64,000 nucleotides of DNA from Pelagicoccus enzymogenes. GTDB lineage: Bacteria > Verrucomicrobiota > Verrucomicrobiia > Opitutales > Opitutaceae. Under the pieces are notes generated by a model, which made no database searches, was not told where the DNA came from, and saw nothing but the letters and a program-made list of their open reading frames with translations. The DNA lies in contig NZ_JACYFG010000007.1 in assembly GCF_014803405.1 (NCBI RefSeq), positions 62,001 through 126,000 on the forward strand. Reading direction: 5' to 3'. Both the position numbers and the translations under genes were made by a program. Positions 49,005 through 56,939 of the stretch are shown here, piece by piece; within the stretch, counting starts at the first letter, position 1; the number at the start of each line of letters is the position of its first letter.

Positions 49005-51068
49005 ATGAAATACAAAAGCATTCTCGGAATTGCTGCGTTAGGAGTTTCCTTGTCAGTGCTTGGCGCGAACACTCTAGAAGAACGGTATCCCCTTGCGGAA
49101 GGGGTATTTGAGGAAATCCGCAAGTCACCATTGATCGAACGCGCCTTGCTGGACCCAGAGTACTTGCCACGCCTGGAGGAACCGGCGGTAGAAAGGGCGC
49201 TGCGCTCCCGATTGGCGGATGCGCGTTTCCGGCGGTTTGGCGATGGACGCTCGGTACGTGTCGAATTGCTGCAGGGCACCTTATTGGACCATCCTGCCAT
49301 CGTGCTCGAGTACCAGACGGATTGGAAGGAGTTCACCTCGCTTCCCTCGGGCGGTCCGCAGCAGAAGGATCCCGTGATGTTGGGCAACGGACGGGACTCG
49401 GCTTGGAACCGGACTTTTTACGGGGGCACGGATGACCCCGACGCTCTGGCTGCCTTCGAGGCTCTCCTGCAAGAACGACGGGAAGCGCCTTCCAACAAGC
49501 GCCACCTGATGGACGAACGCTTCGTGAAACTGGCGGAAAAATACCTTCCGACGACGCCATTAAGCGAGGTGAGGCAGAATGTCGTGGAGACAATCGAGGC
49601 TCTGGTCGAAGCGTTCAAGCCCTATGGCGCCCAGACGCTGGCTGCTCCCGAACTCGGTAACTATGGGGCAAAGATCACGGAGGGACTCTATCTCTACATC
49701 CGAGATTTTCCGCGTTCCGCTCCGACACGCTTTGAACACGATCCCTTCTTTTGGCTGATTGTATCCGGAGGTCCACGACAAGTGCCAGCCGATTTCATTC
49801 CGGCATTCCCAGGAGCCGAAGGGTTTGGAGCCCTGGCGACAGGAGGTCGGGGCGGGCAAGTGATTTACGTTACGAACACGAACCCCGACGGCCCTGGAAG
49901 CCTCAAGGAAGCGTTGGAAACGCAAGGCGCGAGGACGGTGCTTTTCGCCGTGAGCGGGCAAATCGATTTGCCGGACGATACTTGGATCACCCAGGGAGAC
50001 TTGACGCTGATAGGCTACACGGCTCCAGGTGAAGGAGTGGAAATCAACGGACGTCTTTGCATGGCGGCCAGCAATATCATCATGCGCGGCATGCGTTTTC
50101 GTCTGCGGCCTCCCATGGTCAAGGATGGCATGAGTACCCGCGGTCGACTGGAGAATATCATTTTCGACCATTGCAGCTTCGCATACGCCAGCGACGAGCT
50201 GCTACGCATGATTGGGGGAGAGTCCTCCTTCTACGGTTTCAGCATCCAATATTGCCTGCTCGGTCCGGGCTTGGCCGGTTTGGGCGATCATCCCTACGGG
50301 CCTGAAGTCGGAGGCTATGGAACGTTTCACCACAACCTATTTTATAACACACTCAGCCGCTCGCCGGAAATCGACTGCGTATTGGTGGACTGGAGACACA
50401 ATGTAATGGCTAACATGCGCAGCGGCCATTCGCTACGCCCGCACAGCCGCTTCAATATGGTGGGGAATTACATCATCGATATTCCAGGGAATCCGAATCG
50501 CTACAGTTTTAACTCCAACGACACGGCTTTTCTCGCGGAAAACTGGGTCGAACATGGCGATGAGGTCGAACCTTTCGCATCGGACTATCGGAGCGCCTTT
50601 CTGGAATCGGGGCATACGGTGATGCCGGTCACGAAGACCGATCCCCTGGAATTGGTAGCGCTTCTCACCCCGATTGCCGGCGCCTACCTTCCAAACCGGG
50701 ACAGCACGGATTTGCACTTCATCGAGAGGTTCAAATCCCGCGAAAGCAAGCTGCCGCACCTGAAAGGTGGAAAGTGGAAGCCGTACGGAAACGAGAACGA
50801 CAACATGGAGCTCTACGAAATGTGGGAGGATGCGAACTTTCCCCCGCCCGCCGAGGGGGCCACACTCGCTGACAAGGATGTTGACGGCGACGGGATGCCC
50901 GACTCGTGGGAGGAAGCGCATGGCTTGCGGCCCAATTACCGTCGCGACGGAGCGCAGGACGCCGATCTAGATGGATACACGAACTTGGAGGAGTTTCTGA
51001 ACGGAACCGATCCCAACGAGTTTGTGGACTATACGGTTCCAGCGAACAATCTGCATACGCTGCACTAG
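49005..51068 (+). CDS. PL1-like secreted lyase with an unassigned N-terminal domain
   Basis: 687 residues. Signal peptide MKYKSILGIAALGVSLSVLG. Residues 25-255 form a domain I cannot assign (EEIRKSPLIERALLDPEYLP, RVELLQGTLLDHPAIVLEYQ, LSEVRQNVVETIEALVEAFK). From about 262 the PL1 helix starts: FIPAFPGAEGFGALATGGRG, NTNPDGPGSLKEALETQGAR, FDHCSFAYASDELLRM, and YGTFHHNLFYNTLSRSPEID. The IDH signature is FDH here and the SW..DE element is FAYASDE, so it is a divergent member. A calcium-binding-like tail (DVDGDGMPDSWEEAHGL, DADLDGYTNLEEFLNGTDP) ends it. A half operator TGAAATAA lies at 48978-48985. The stop codon TAG is the first base triplet of a family A repeat, as in the lyase at 8353. Confidence 0.85.
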   Translation: MKYKSILGIAALGVSLSVLGANTLEERYPLAEGVFEEIRKSPLIERALLDPEYLPRLEEPAVERALRSRLADARFRRFGDGRSVRVELLQGTLLDHPAIVLEYQTDWKEFTSLPSGGPQQKDPVMLGNGRDSAWNRTFYGGTDDPDALAAFEALLQERREAPSNKRHLMDERFVKLAEKYLPTTPLSEVRQNVVETIEALVEAFKPYGAQTLAAPELGNYGAKITEGLYLYIRDFPRSAPTRFEHDPFFWLIVSGGPRQVPADFIPAFPGAEGFGALATGGRGGQVIYVTNTNPDGPGSLKEALETQGARTVLFAVSGQIDLPDDTWITQGDLTLIGYTAPGEGVEINGRLCMAASNIIMRGMRFRLRPPMVKDGMSTRGRLENIIFDHCSFAYASDELLRMIGGESSFYGFSIQYCLLGPGLAGLGDHPYGPEVGGYGTFHHNLFYNTLSRSPEIDCVLVDWRHNVMANMRSGHSLRPHSRFNMVGNYIIDIPGNPNRYSFNSNDTAFLAENWVEHGDEVEPFASDYRSAFLESGHTVMPVTKTDPLELVALLTPIAGAYLPNRDSTDLHFIERFKSRESKLPHLKGGKWKPYGNENDNMELYEMWEDANFPPPAEGATLADKDVDGDGMPDSWEEAHGLRPNYRRDGAQDADLDGYTNLEEFLNGTDPNEFVDYTVPANNLHTLH

Positions 51069-51150
51069 TGTCCTGTCACGGGTCGAACGTCGCATGCGTC
51101 GTAGCGCTGAGCTTCAGCCAGCGGTCGTAGGGAGTAGATCCTGTTGTGCG
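51066..51150. repeat. Family A element (half) at the stop codon of the PL1-like lyase
   Basis: TAGTGTCCTGTCACGGGTCG (51066-51085) followed by the arm CGTAGCGCTGAGCTTCAGCC... matches, as reverse complement, the right half of 10044-10120 over about 78 bp with few changes. The TAG is the gene's stop codon. Confidence 0.8.
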
Positions 51151-51184
51151 GGCGTCGGCTAATGCTTGGGTTGAGGTGCGTACT

Positions 51185-51205
51185 CGGAGAAGCCGCGCCA
51201 CCTTG
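51185..51205 (+). repeat. Short repeat also found at 56910-56930
   Basis: The 21-nt string CGGAGAAGCC-GCGCCACCTTG is identical at 51185-51205 and 56910-56930, both times on the plus strand in intergenic DNA and next to other repeat pieces. Confidence 0.8.
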
Positions 51206-51276
51206 CTCGGCTTGTATCCGAAAAGTGGTTCGTTCACGAAGACTATGGATTTCGTTGGTGATGCTTTCGATTGTTT

Positions 51277-51360
51277 GTAGGGCTGCCGCTTGCGGCATGC
51301 CGCGTTGCAGCTAGGGGCTGCGATTAGGTTTCTGTGGCGTAGCGCGAGCGCCAGCCCTAC
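51277..51360. repeat. Family D palindromic element, full copy
   Basis: GTAGGGCTGCCGCTTGCGGC... (51277-51310) is followed by a right end GCGAGCGCCAGCCCTAC at 51344-51360, so GTAGGGCTG and CAGCCCTAC close the element. It sits directly before the bidirectional terminator. Confidence 0.75.
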
Positions 51361-51361
51361 G

Positions 51362-51397
51362 AAAAACGGGATGCCGCGAGGCATCCCTTTGTTTTTT
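51362..51397. terminator. Bidirectional terminator
   Basis: The stem GGGATGCC (51368-51375) / GGCATCCC (51380-51387) has a GCGA tetraloop. It is flanked by AAAAA (51362-51366) on one side and TTTGTTTTTT on the other, so it can end transcripts from both strands. Its main role is for the minus-strand GH105 gene. Confidence 0.9.
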
Positions 51398-51416
51398 GGA
51401 AAGTGTGCGTCTTGCT

Positions 51417-53855
51417 CTACTTGAGGAGTTTGCTGACTTCTACTCCAGCGAGGATGAAGGGGCCGACTCCATGTGGGCCGTTGTCGACGATGTCCTCTTT
51501 CATGTAATAGTCGAAGCTGCCGTCGCGACCGAAGCCGAGGCCGGCGACCTTGCAGACATCTTTAAGGCTGAGGGAGCCGTCTGCGTGGAAGGTGATGAAT
51601 TCGTTGACCATTCCTTGGTAGCCTTTGATGACAGCATCTTTGTATTTGTCGGACAAATACCCTTCGTTGATGGCCTTGGCCATGAAGTAGACGAACATGG
51701 AGCTGGAGGATGATTCCGTGTAGTTGGCCGGATGCTCGGGCTTGTCGAGCACTTGGTACCAGGTGCCTGTATCTGGATCTTGGACACCGACCAGGGAATC
51801 GGCGACCTCTACCATGAGCTTGATCATGGTTTTTCTCAGATCTTTTTGCGATTCGGGCAGGAAGTCCATGACGTCTACGAGCGCCATGGTGTACCAGCCG
51901 TAGCCGCGGGCCCAAAACTCGGCGGACAGGCCGGTCTTCTTGTCGGCCCAGCTTTGTTCGCGGGACTCGTCCCAGCCGTGGTAATAGAGGCCGGTCTTCG
52001 AGTCGCGCATGTGTTTGCGGGCGATTTCGAACTCGTGCACGGCGGTTTTCGCTTCGGAGCCGTCTTCGAACAGTTGGCTGTAGTGGGCGAGGAAGGGCAT
52101 GCCCATGTAGACGCCGTCGAGCCAAAGTTGGTTGGGATAGATCTGCTTGTGCCAGAAGGCGCCTTCGGAGGTGCGAGGGTGGTCTGCGAGCTGGGCGCGG
52201 AGGTGCTCGGAGGCGATCTTGTACTTTTCGTCTTTGCTGCGTTCCCAGAGGCGAAGCAGGAACTTGCCGGAGTTGATCATGTCGATGTTGAAGCTCTTGG
52301 CGTTGTATCCGGTGATGGTGCCGTCTTCTTCGACGTAGGAGTTCATGACCTTGTCGGCGTAGCTGCGAAGATCGGCGCGTTGGGTGGCGGCTGCTGTGTC
52401 GTCGATGGCCTGCATGAGGAGACCGGTGGTGTAGGTCCATTTGGCGATTCCTTCGCGGTCGGGGTCGTATTGATTGAGGGCCAGTCCATAACCGAGGCGC
52501 TTCATTTCGGATTCCGACATTTGCACGCTGTAGCCTAGGGCCCGCTCAGCGGTGAGGGGGCCTTGCTTGTTTGCTAGGTCGAGCGTAGTGACGACTTCCC
52601 TACGTACGGGAAGGGTGAGCTTTTCCATTTGGCGGTCGAGGTAAGCGACAAAGGCTTCCTTCGAACCGATGCCGTTGGGCTCCTTCTCCCAGGTGGAGCA
52701 GAAGTAGTAATCGTAGCCGGTGTTGCCGGTTTCCACGACGGCGACGTAATTGGAGTCGTCTTGCGTGATTTTCTCCAAGCTGCCTTTGCGGAAAAAGACG
52801 GCCATGCCGAGGTAGTCGTCGTTGAGGCTTTGCTTGCCCCAGCTGGCGATGTAGGTCCAAGCTCCGAAGTTGGAGATGTCGCGGTCGCCTTCGATGAGCT
52901 CTGTTCCGGCGTGCTTGACCAGTCCGATGGCGATGGGACCGGGGACCTCACTGTATTCAAGATCTACATGCACGAGGTGGCTGCCGGCTTGCATGGAGAG
53001 GGTGGCGTCGAGATCGACCTTCTTACCGGCGATTTCCCAGCCCTTGTACTTGATATTGAACGAGGACTGCAGGTGTGCGTTTTCCTTGATCGTTGCGTCC
53101 CAGCCGTCGACCGCGGAGACAATGTCCACGCTCTTGCCATTCCAGTGTCCGTAACCTCCGGTGCCGAGGGATTGGCCCACTTTTAAGGTATCCATGCCCC
53201 AGTCGGCGAGGTGGTGGTAGGACTCGAAGCCGTCTTGTCCGATGTTGTGCAATGCCAGTTCGTGCTTGGTTTTGCTGAAAATGTCGAAGCCGTTGCGCCT
53301 GTCTAAGTAGACGCGGTAGGCAACTTTGTCGGATTCGATGCCTAGGCCTTCGTAGCGTATAAAGAGAGAATGATCCTTGTGCTGGGCGGGCGGAGTGAGG
53401 CTTTGCACGTTTTCGAAGCCGGTGCCGCCTTCATAGACTTGGCCCACCCATTTACCTCCGACGGCGCGGGATATTTCGGCTTGGGTGCGTTTTGGGAAAG
53501 CGTTTGCGTTGGCTACTTTCGGCGCGACCAAGATTTCGATCTCTCGGCTTTGGCCGGGAGTGAAATCGAGTCCCACTATGAAGCGGTCGAATGAGCCGTC
53601 GCCGTCGTCGTCGACAGATTGGCTGGGGAGGGAGAGGTCTCCTTCCATGGCAACGAGCTGATTGCCTCTCGGATCATTCTCTCGCAGGCCGAGGTCGAAG
53701 AGGTCGAATGAGACGATCTCGTCGGAGCGTTGGTAGTCGCTGGGGTTCGTCAGTTCGACGGTAGCGATGGATTCGTTTGAGGAAAGGGCAGCCACAGCGA
53801 GACTAGGTGCCAAGAGGCTTGTGAGCGCGATAGCCTTACACGAGTTAGTTTTCAT
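51417..53855 (-). CDS. DUF4861 - GH105 fusion, unsaturated rhamnogalacturonyl/glucuronyl hydrolase
   Basis: 812 residues. Signal peptide MKTNSCKAIALTSLLAPSLAVA. About 28-420 is a beta-rich DUF4861-like domain (TNPSDYQRSDEIVSFDLFDL, KVAYRVYLDRRNGFDIF, WTYIASWGKQSLNDDYLGMA). About 430-812 is the GH105 (alpha/alpha)6 barrel: IYPNQLWLDGVYMGMPFLAH holds the likely catalytic Asp near 582, followed by YYHGWDESREQSW, FWARGYGWYTMALVDVMDF and YTESSSSSMFVYFMAKA. GH105 removes the unsaturated sugar that pectin lyases leave at the non-reducing end, which links this enzyme to the four PL1 genes and to the adjacent KDG kinase. It is divergent from the kinase gene. Confidence 0.92.
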   Translation of the reverse strand: MKTNSCKAIALTSLLAPSLAVAALSSNESIATVELTNPSDYQRSDEIVSFDLFDLGLRENDPRGNQLVAMEGDLSLPSQSVDDDGDGSFDRFIVGLDFTPGQSREIEILVAPKVANANAFPKRTQAEISRAVGGKWVGQVYEGGTGFENVQSLTPPAQHKDHSLFIRYEGLGIESDKVAYRVYLDRRNGFDIFSKTKHELALHNIGQDGFESYHHLADWGMDTLKVGQSLGTGGYGHWNGKSVDIVSAVDGWDATIKENAHLQSSFNIKYKGWEIAGKKVDLDATLSMQAGSHLVHVDLEYSEVPGPIAIGLVKHAGTELIEGDRDISNFGAWTYIASWGKQSLNDDYLGMAVFFRKGSLEKITQDDSNYVAVVETGNTGYDYYFCSTWEKEPNGIGSKEAFVAYLDRQMEKLTLPVRREVVTTLDLANKQGPLTAERALGYSVQMSESEMKRLGYGLALNQYDPDREGIAKWTYTTGLLMQAIDDTAAATQRADLRSYADKVMNSYVEEDGTITGYNAKSFNIDMINSGKFLLRLWERSKDEKYKIASEHLRAQLADHPRTSEGAFWHKQIYPNQLWLDGVYMGMPFLAHYSQLFEDGSEAKTAVHEFEIARKHMRDSKTGLYYHGWDESREQSWADKKTGLSAEFWARGYGWYTMALVDVMDFLPESQKDLRKTMIKLMVEVADSLVGVQDPDTGTWYQVLDKPEHPANYTESSSSSMFVYFMAKAINEGYLSDKYKDAVIKGYQGMVNEFITFHADGSLSLKDVCKVAGLGFGRDGSFDYYMKEDIVDNGPHGVGPFILAGVEVSKLLK

Positions 53856-54238
53856 TGTTATTTTTTGGGTTTTGAAAGGTTTCAGGGTAGAAAGGCGACT
53901 GGCGTTGATGGTTTTGACGCAGAGATTTCGAACTGTCGCGTAGGGGGATGTGAGTCGGGACGGTGAGTTCTTTCAATTGTTTATATGGTGATAGTTCGAT
54001 CGAATGATTCGAGGACCAGATAGGTTTCTTGCACAATGGTTGAGCAGCCTCATGCAATAACCATCGGGGGGCTGCTTTTTTTTATCATGTAGTTCCTTCT
54101 AGTTGAGCTGGTTGATGGAGGACGGGCCCACTGAAGCTACGATCCAGTCGTTTAGCTTTGGTAAAACGAAACCTCCGATATAGGCCAACACGTGTATGAT
54201 CTTGACTTCGCCTATGGCAAGACCGATTTGTTTGCAGT
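53856..54238. other. Divergent promoter region with a plus-strand terminator-like hairpin
   Basis: This 383-bp gap separates the GH105 gene (minus) from the KDG kinase gene (plus). TGAAAGGTTTCA at 53873-53884, 18 bp upstream of the GH105 start, has TGAAA / TTTCA arms and could be an operator of the type seen at 3902. AGCAGCC (54043-54049) / GGCTGCT (54070-54076) followed by seven T (54077-54083) is terminator-like on the plus strand, 155 bp before the kinase start. It would end a short leader or small RNA, but I see no gene before it. Confidence 0.5.
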
Positions 54239-55360
54239 ATGCCCTCTAGTCACCCCAATGGAGAGAAGGATTTTCGCTTTGACTGTGTATCGTTAGGTGA
54301 AGTCATGCTTCGTTTTGACCCTGGTTGCGAACGCATTCGCGAGACGGAAAGCTTTCACGTGTGGGAAGGGGGCGGCGAATACAATGTGAGCCGCAGCTTG
54401 AGCCGTTGTTTCGGACTGAAGACCTCAGTGGTGACGTCTCTGGTGGACAACGAGATTGGGCATCTGCTGGAGCGTTTGATCGAGAAGGGGCGGGTAGATA
54501 CGAGCTTTATTCGCTGGGTACCCTTCGACGGTACGGGCTTGGCGGCCCGCAACGGATTGAACTTCACTGAGCGCGGTTTTGGACTACGGGGGGCGATTGG
54601 GGTGTCGGATCGCGGGCATTCTGCGGCATCGATGATGGGGCCAGGAGATATTGACTGGCGCGATATTTTCGCAAAACAGGGCGTTCGTTGGTTGCACGTG
54701 GGAGGAATCTTCGCCGCCCTGGGGCCGAGGACCGCTGAACTGACTTTGGAAGCTTGCCGGGCCGCGAAAAGGGCAGGCACGATGGTCAGTTGTGACTTGA
54801 ATTACCGGAGTTCGCTCTGGGAGCGTGAGGGCTTTGACGCCGATAAAACGCGTTCGGTACTGCGCAAGGTCGTTGGGCAATCCGACTATTTGCTGGGAAG
54901 CCAATTCGATTTCGAAAAATGCTTGGGACTGAAGTTCGCCGAAGGCGCAGAGGGGAGCTCCCTGAGCGATGAGACTTTGTTCCGGTCCAGCGCGCCAGCA
55001 GTGGCCAAGCGCTTTCCCAAGCTTAAGGCTTTGGTCATGACTTTGCGCAAGGTTCGCAGCGCCAGCGTGAACGATTGGGCGGCTATCGGTTTGCAGGACG
55101 GGGAGTTCGTTTACAGTCGAGAGTTCCAGCATTTGGAGATTCTCGACCGGGTGGGGGGCGGAGACGGTTTTGCCAGCGGATTGATCTACGGCTTAATGAA
55201 ATTCGGGCAGCTTTCCACCGCCCTCGATTACGGGATTGCTCATGGGGCCTTGTCGATGACGACTCCGGGGGATACCTCGATCGCCACCTTGAGGGAGGTG
55301 GAGGCCTTGCTGGAAGGAGTGCGGGCATCCGAATCTAGAGCGTGGAGAACTGCGGGCTAG
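54239..55360 (+). CDS. kdgK: PfkB-family sugar kinase, probable 2-keto-3-deoxygluconate kinase
   Basis: 373 residues, no signal peptide, cytoplasmic. PfkB/ribokinase layout: CVSLGEVMLRFDPGCERIRE at the N-terminus, the substrate Gly-Gly region WEGGGEYNVSRSL, and the C-terminal anion-hole/catalytic motif DRVGGGDGFASGLIYGL with the catalytic Asp. Order and length fit KDG kinases, which phosphorylate the 2-keto-3-deoxygluconate derived from unsaturated galacturonate. That matches the GH105 gene next door. Other PfkB sugars (ribose, fructose, tagatose) are possible, but the context favours KDG. KduI, KduD and KDPG aldolase are not in the window, so the pathway is completed elsewhere. Confidence 0.8.
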   Translation: MPSSHPNGEKDFRFDCVSLGEVMLRFDPGCERIRETESFHVWEGGGEYNVSRSLSRCFGLKTSVVTSLVDNEIGHLLERLIEKGRVDTSFIRWVPFDGTGLAARNGLNFTERGFGLRGAIGVSDRGHSAASMMGPGDIDWRDIFAKQGVRWLHVGGIFAALGPRTAELTLEACRAAKRAGTMVSCDLNYRSSLWEREGFDADKTRSVLRKVVGQSDYLLGSQFDFEKCLGLKFAEGAEGSSLSDETLFRSSAPAVAKRFPKLKALVMTLRKVRSASVNDWAAIGLQDGEFVYSREFQHLEILDRVGGGDGFASGLIYGLMKFGQLSTALDYGIAHGALSMTTPGDTSIATLREVEALLEGVRASESRAWRTAG

Positions 55361-55478
55361 TTCCAATGGATTCGAGAGCCCTTGAAATGGTTTTACCCTA
55401 GCGATGATTTCGTTTGGCATTAGCGTCTCAGAGTTGTTGAACTGATTTTTCCTTCGAGTCGTCGTTACCCCTTACCCC

Positions 55479-56828
55479 ATGAATAGAAGAAATTTTGTTA
55501 AGACCTCCCTCTATGCGGGCAGTTTGCTCGGTTTTCCCTACGTGTCCTCCTTGTCAGCCAAGCCTGGCAAGAGCGATCGCTTGAATGTGGCCTATGTGGG
55601 AGTCGGCGGCCATGGGGTGCATGCATCCCAAGGAAACCGCACCGAAAACACGGTTGGCTATTGCGATGTGGATGAGCGGCGCGCTGCGGAGACGTATTCA
55701 ATGTTTCCTGACGTCCCTCGCTTTCGCGATTTCCGTGTGATGTTCGACAAGTTGGGAAATGGGATCGATGCGGTGGGTATTTCCACGCCAGACCACACTC
55801 ATTTTCCAATCGCAATGGAGGCGATGCAGCGGGGATACCACATCTATTTGGAAAAGCCGATGGCTCACACTATCGAGCAGATCCGAATTCTGAGGGCCGC
55901 TGCAAAAAAGTACGGCGTGACCACCCAGCTCGGCGTGCACGGGCACAGTTTCGCGGGCTTGCGGGTGCTGAAGGAGTGGCTCGATGCGGAAGTGGTCGGG
56001 GAAGTGACTGACATTCACCTTTGGACGAACCGCCCGCGCGAAAGCGACTTTCACACTTACGAACAAGACGCGCCTGAAGAACCGATTCCGGATGGAGTCT
56101 CTTGGGATCTCTGGCTGGGACCAGCGAGGTATCGCCCTTTCAACAACATTTATCTTCCCAAGAGTTGGCGCGGATGGTGGGATTTCGGCAATGGTCCTTT
56201 GGGAGACATCGGAGCGCACATGTGGGACGTCTTAGAGTTCTGTTTCGAATTGGGAGCTCCGAAAACGGTGTCTGGAATCAATCCGCGCATGTCGGATGTC
56301 GGCACGCCGCGCTGGTGCAAAGTCGACTACGAGTACGCTGCCAAGGCGGGGCGTGGTCCTGTTAAGGTGCGTTGGTACAGCGGAGAAAAGGACGGGCAAC
56401 CACACTTGCCGGAGAACCTGCCTCACTGGCCCGAGGGCGATCCCTTGAAGGAGAGCGCTGGTATGTATTTCGTGGGTACGGAGGGTGCTCTCTATTTTCC
56501 GGACATGCGGGCTAAGTCTGCCCCGATCGTTCTGCCACAGGAGCGTTGGAAGGATTTTCGTAGGAATCTCCCTCCGAAGACCTTGCCGCGTATCAAGGGC
56601 AGTCACTATTCGGAGTTTTTTTCTGCGATCCGAGAGGGTCGACGCGCCAACGCGGATTTCGAATATGGAGCCACTTTGAACGAGGGCGTTTTGGTCGGCA
56701 ATCTCGCTCTCAAAACAGGAAAGACAATTCACTGGGACAGCGAAAACATGAAGGCGATCGGCGTACCGGAGGCGGACCAATACATTCGATCTCCCGAGCC
56801 GAGAGAAGGCTGGAAATATACGCTTTAG
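55479..56828 (+). CDS. TAT-exported Gfo/Idh/MocA-family oxidoreductase
   Basis: 449 residues. The N-terminus MNRRNFVKTSLYAGSLLGF has the twin-arginine pattern RRxFxK, so the protein is exported folded with its NAD(P) cofactor. The Rossmann fold starts at RLNVAYVGVGGHGVHA; the conserved EKP motif is in IYLEKPMAHTIEQIRI. The C-terminal domain carries WWDFGNGPLGDIGAHMWDVL with the usual His of this family. Members oxidise sugar hydroxyls, commonly at C3, and exported ones in glycan loci often pair with TIM-barrel isomerase-like proteins. An exported TIM-barrel protein is encoded at 28845. Start is 118 bp after the kinase gene on the same strand; cotranscription is plausible. Substrate unknown. 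Confidence 0.88.
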   Translation: MNRRNFVKTSLYAGSLLGFPYVSSLSAKPGKSDRLNVAYVGVGGHGVHASQGNRTENTVGYCDVDERRAAETYSMFPDVPRFRDFRVMFDKLGNGIDAVGISTPDHTHFPIAMEAMQRGYHIYLEKPMAHTIEQIRILRAAAKKYGVTTQLGVHGHSFAGLRVLKEWLDAEVVGEVTDIHLWTNRPRESDFHTYEQDAPEEPIPDGVSWDLWLGPARYRPFNNIYLPKSWRGWWDFGNGPLGDIGAHMWDVLEFCFELGAPKTVSGINPRMSDVGTPRWCKVDYEYAAKAGRGPVKVRWYSGEKDGQPHLPENLPHWPEGDPLKESAGMYFVGTEGALYFPDMRAKSAPIVLPQERWKDFRRNLPPKTLPRIKGSHYSEFFSAIREGRRANADFEYGATLNEGVLVGNLALKTGKTIHWDSENMKAIGVPEADQYIRSPEPREGWKYTL

Positions 56829-56841
56829 TCGCTCCCATTCA

Positions 56842-56930
56842 GTGGGAGCGTGCTTGTCACGCGATTGCCAGAAAGGATTTGAGAGTTAAGTGTACGCTGA
56901 GAGCGTCTTCGGAGAAGCCGCGCCACCTTG
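56842..56930. repeat. Repeat pieces after the oxidoreductase gene
   Basis: GTGGGAGCGTGCTTGTCACG... at 56842-56867 is a family B-like left arm whose match in reverse orientation lies at 59725-59751. CGGAGAAGCCGCGCCACCTT at 56910-56929 repeats the string found at 51185. CGCTCCCA / TGGGAGCG (56830-56850) forms a small hairpin right after the stop codon, without a T run. Confidence 0.65.
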
Positions 56931-56939
56931 GAGCGAATT

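Noticed and set aside
51066-51310. Family A and D repeats as a possible CRISPR-like array
   Set aside because: The repeats are inverted and of different families, with no regular spacing and no unique spacers; no cas genes are present.
54043-54083. Riboswitch ahead of the KDG kinase
   Set aside because: Only a single hairpin with a T run is visible, with no conserved aptamer-like core; it is better described as a terminator-like hairpin.
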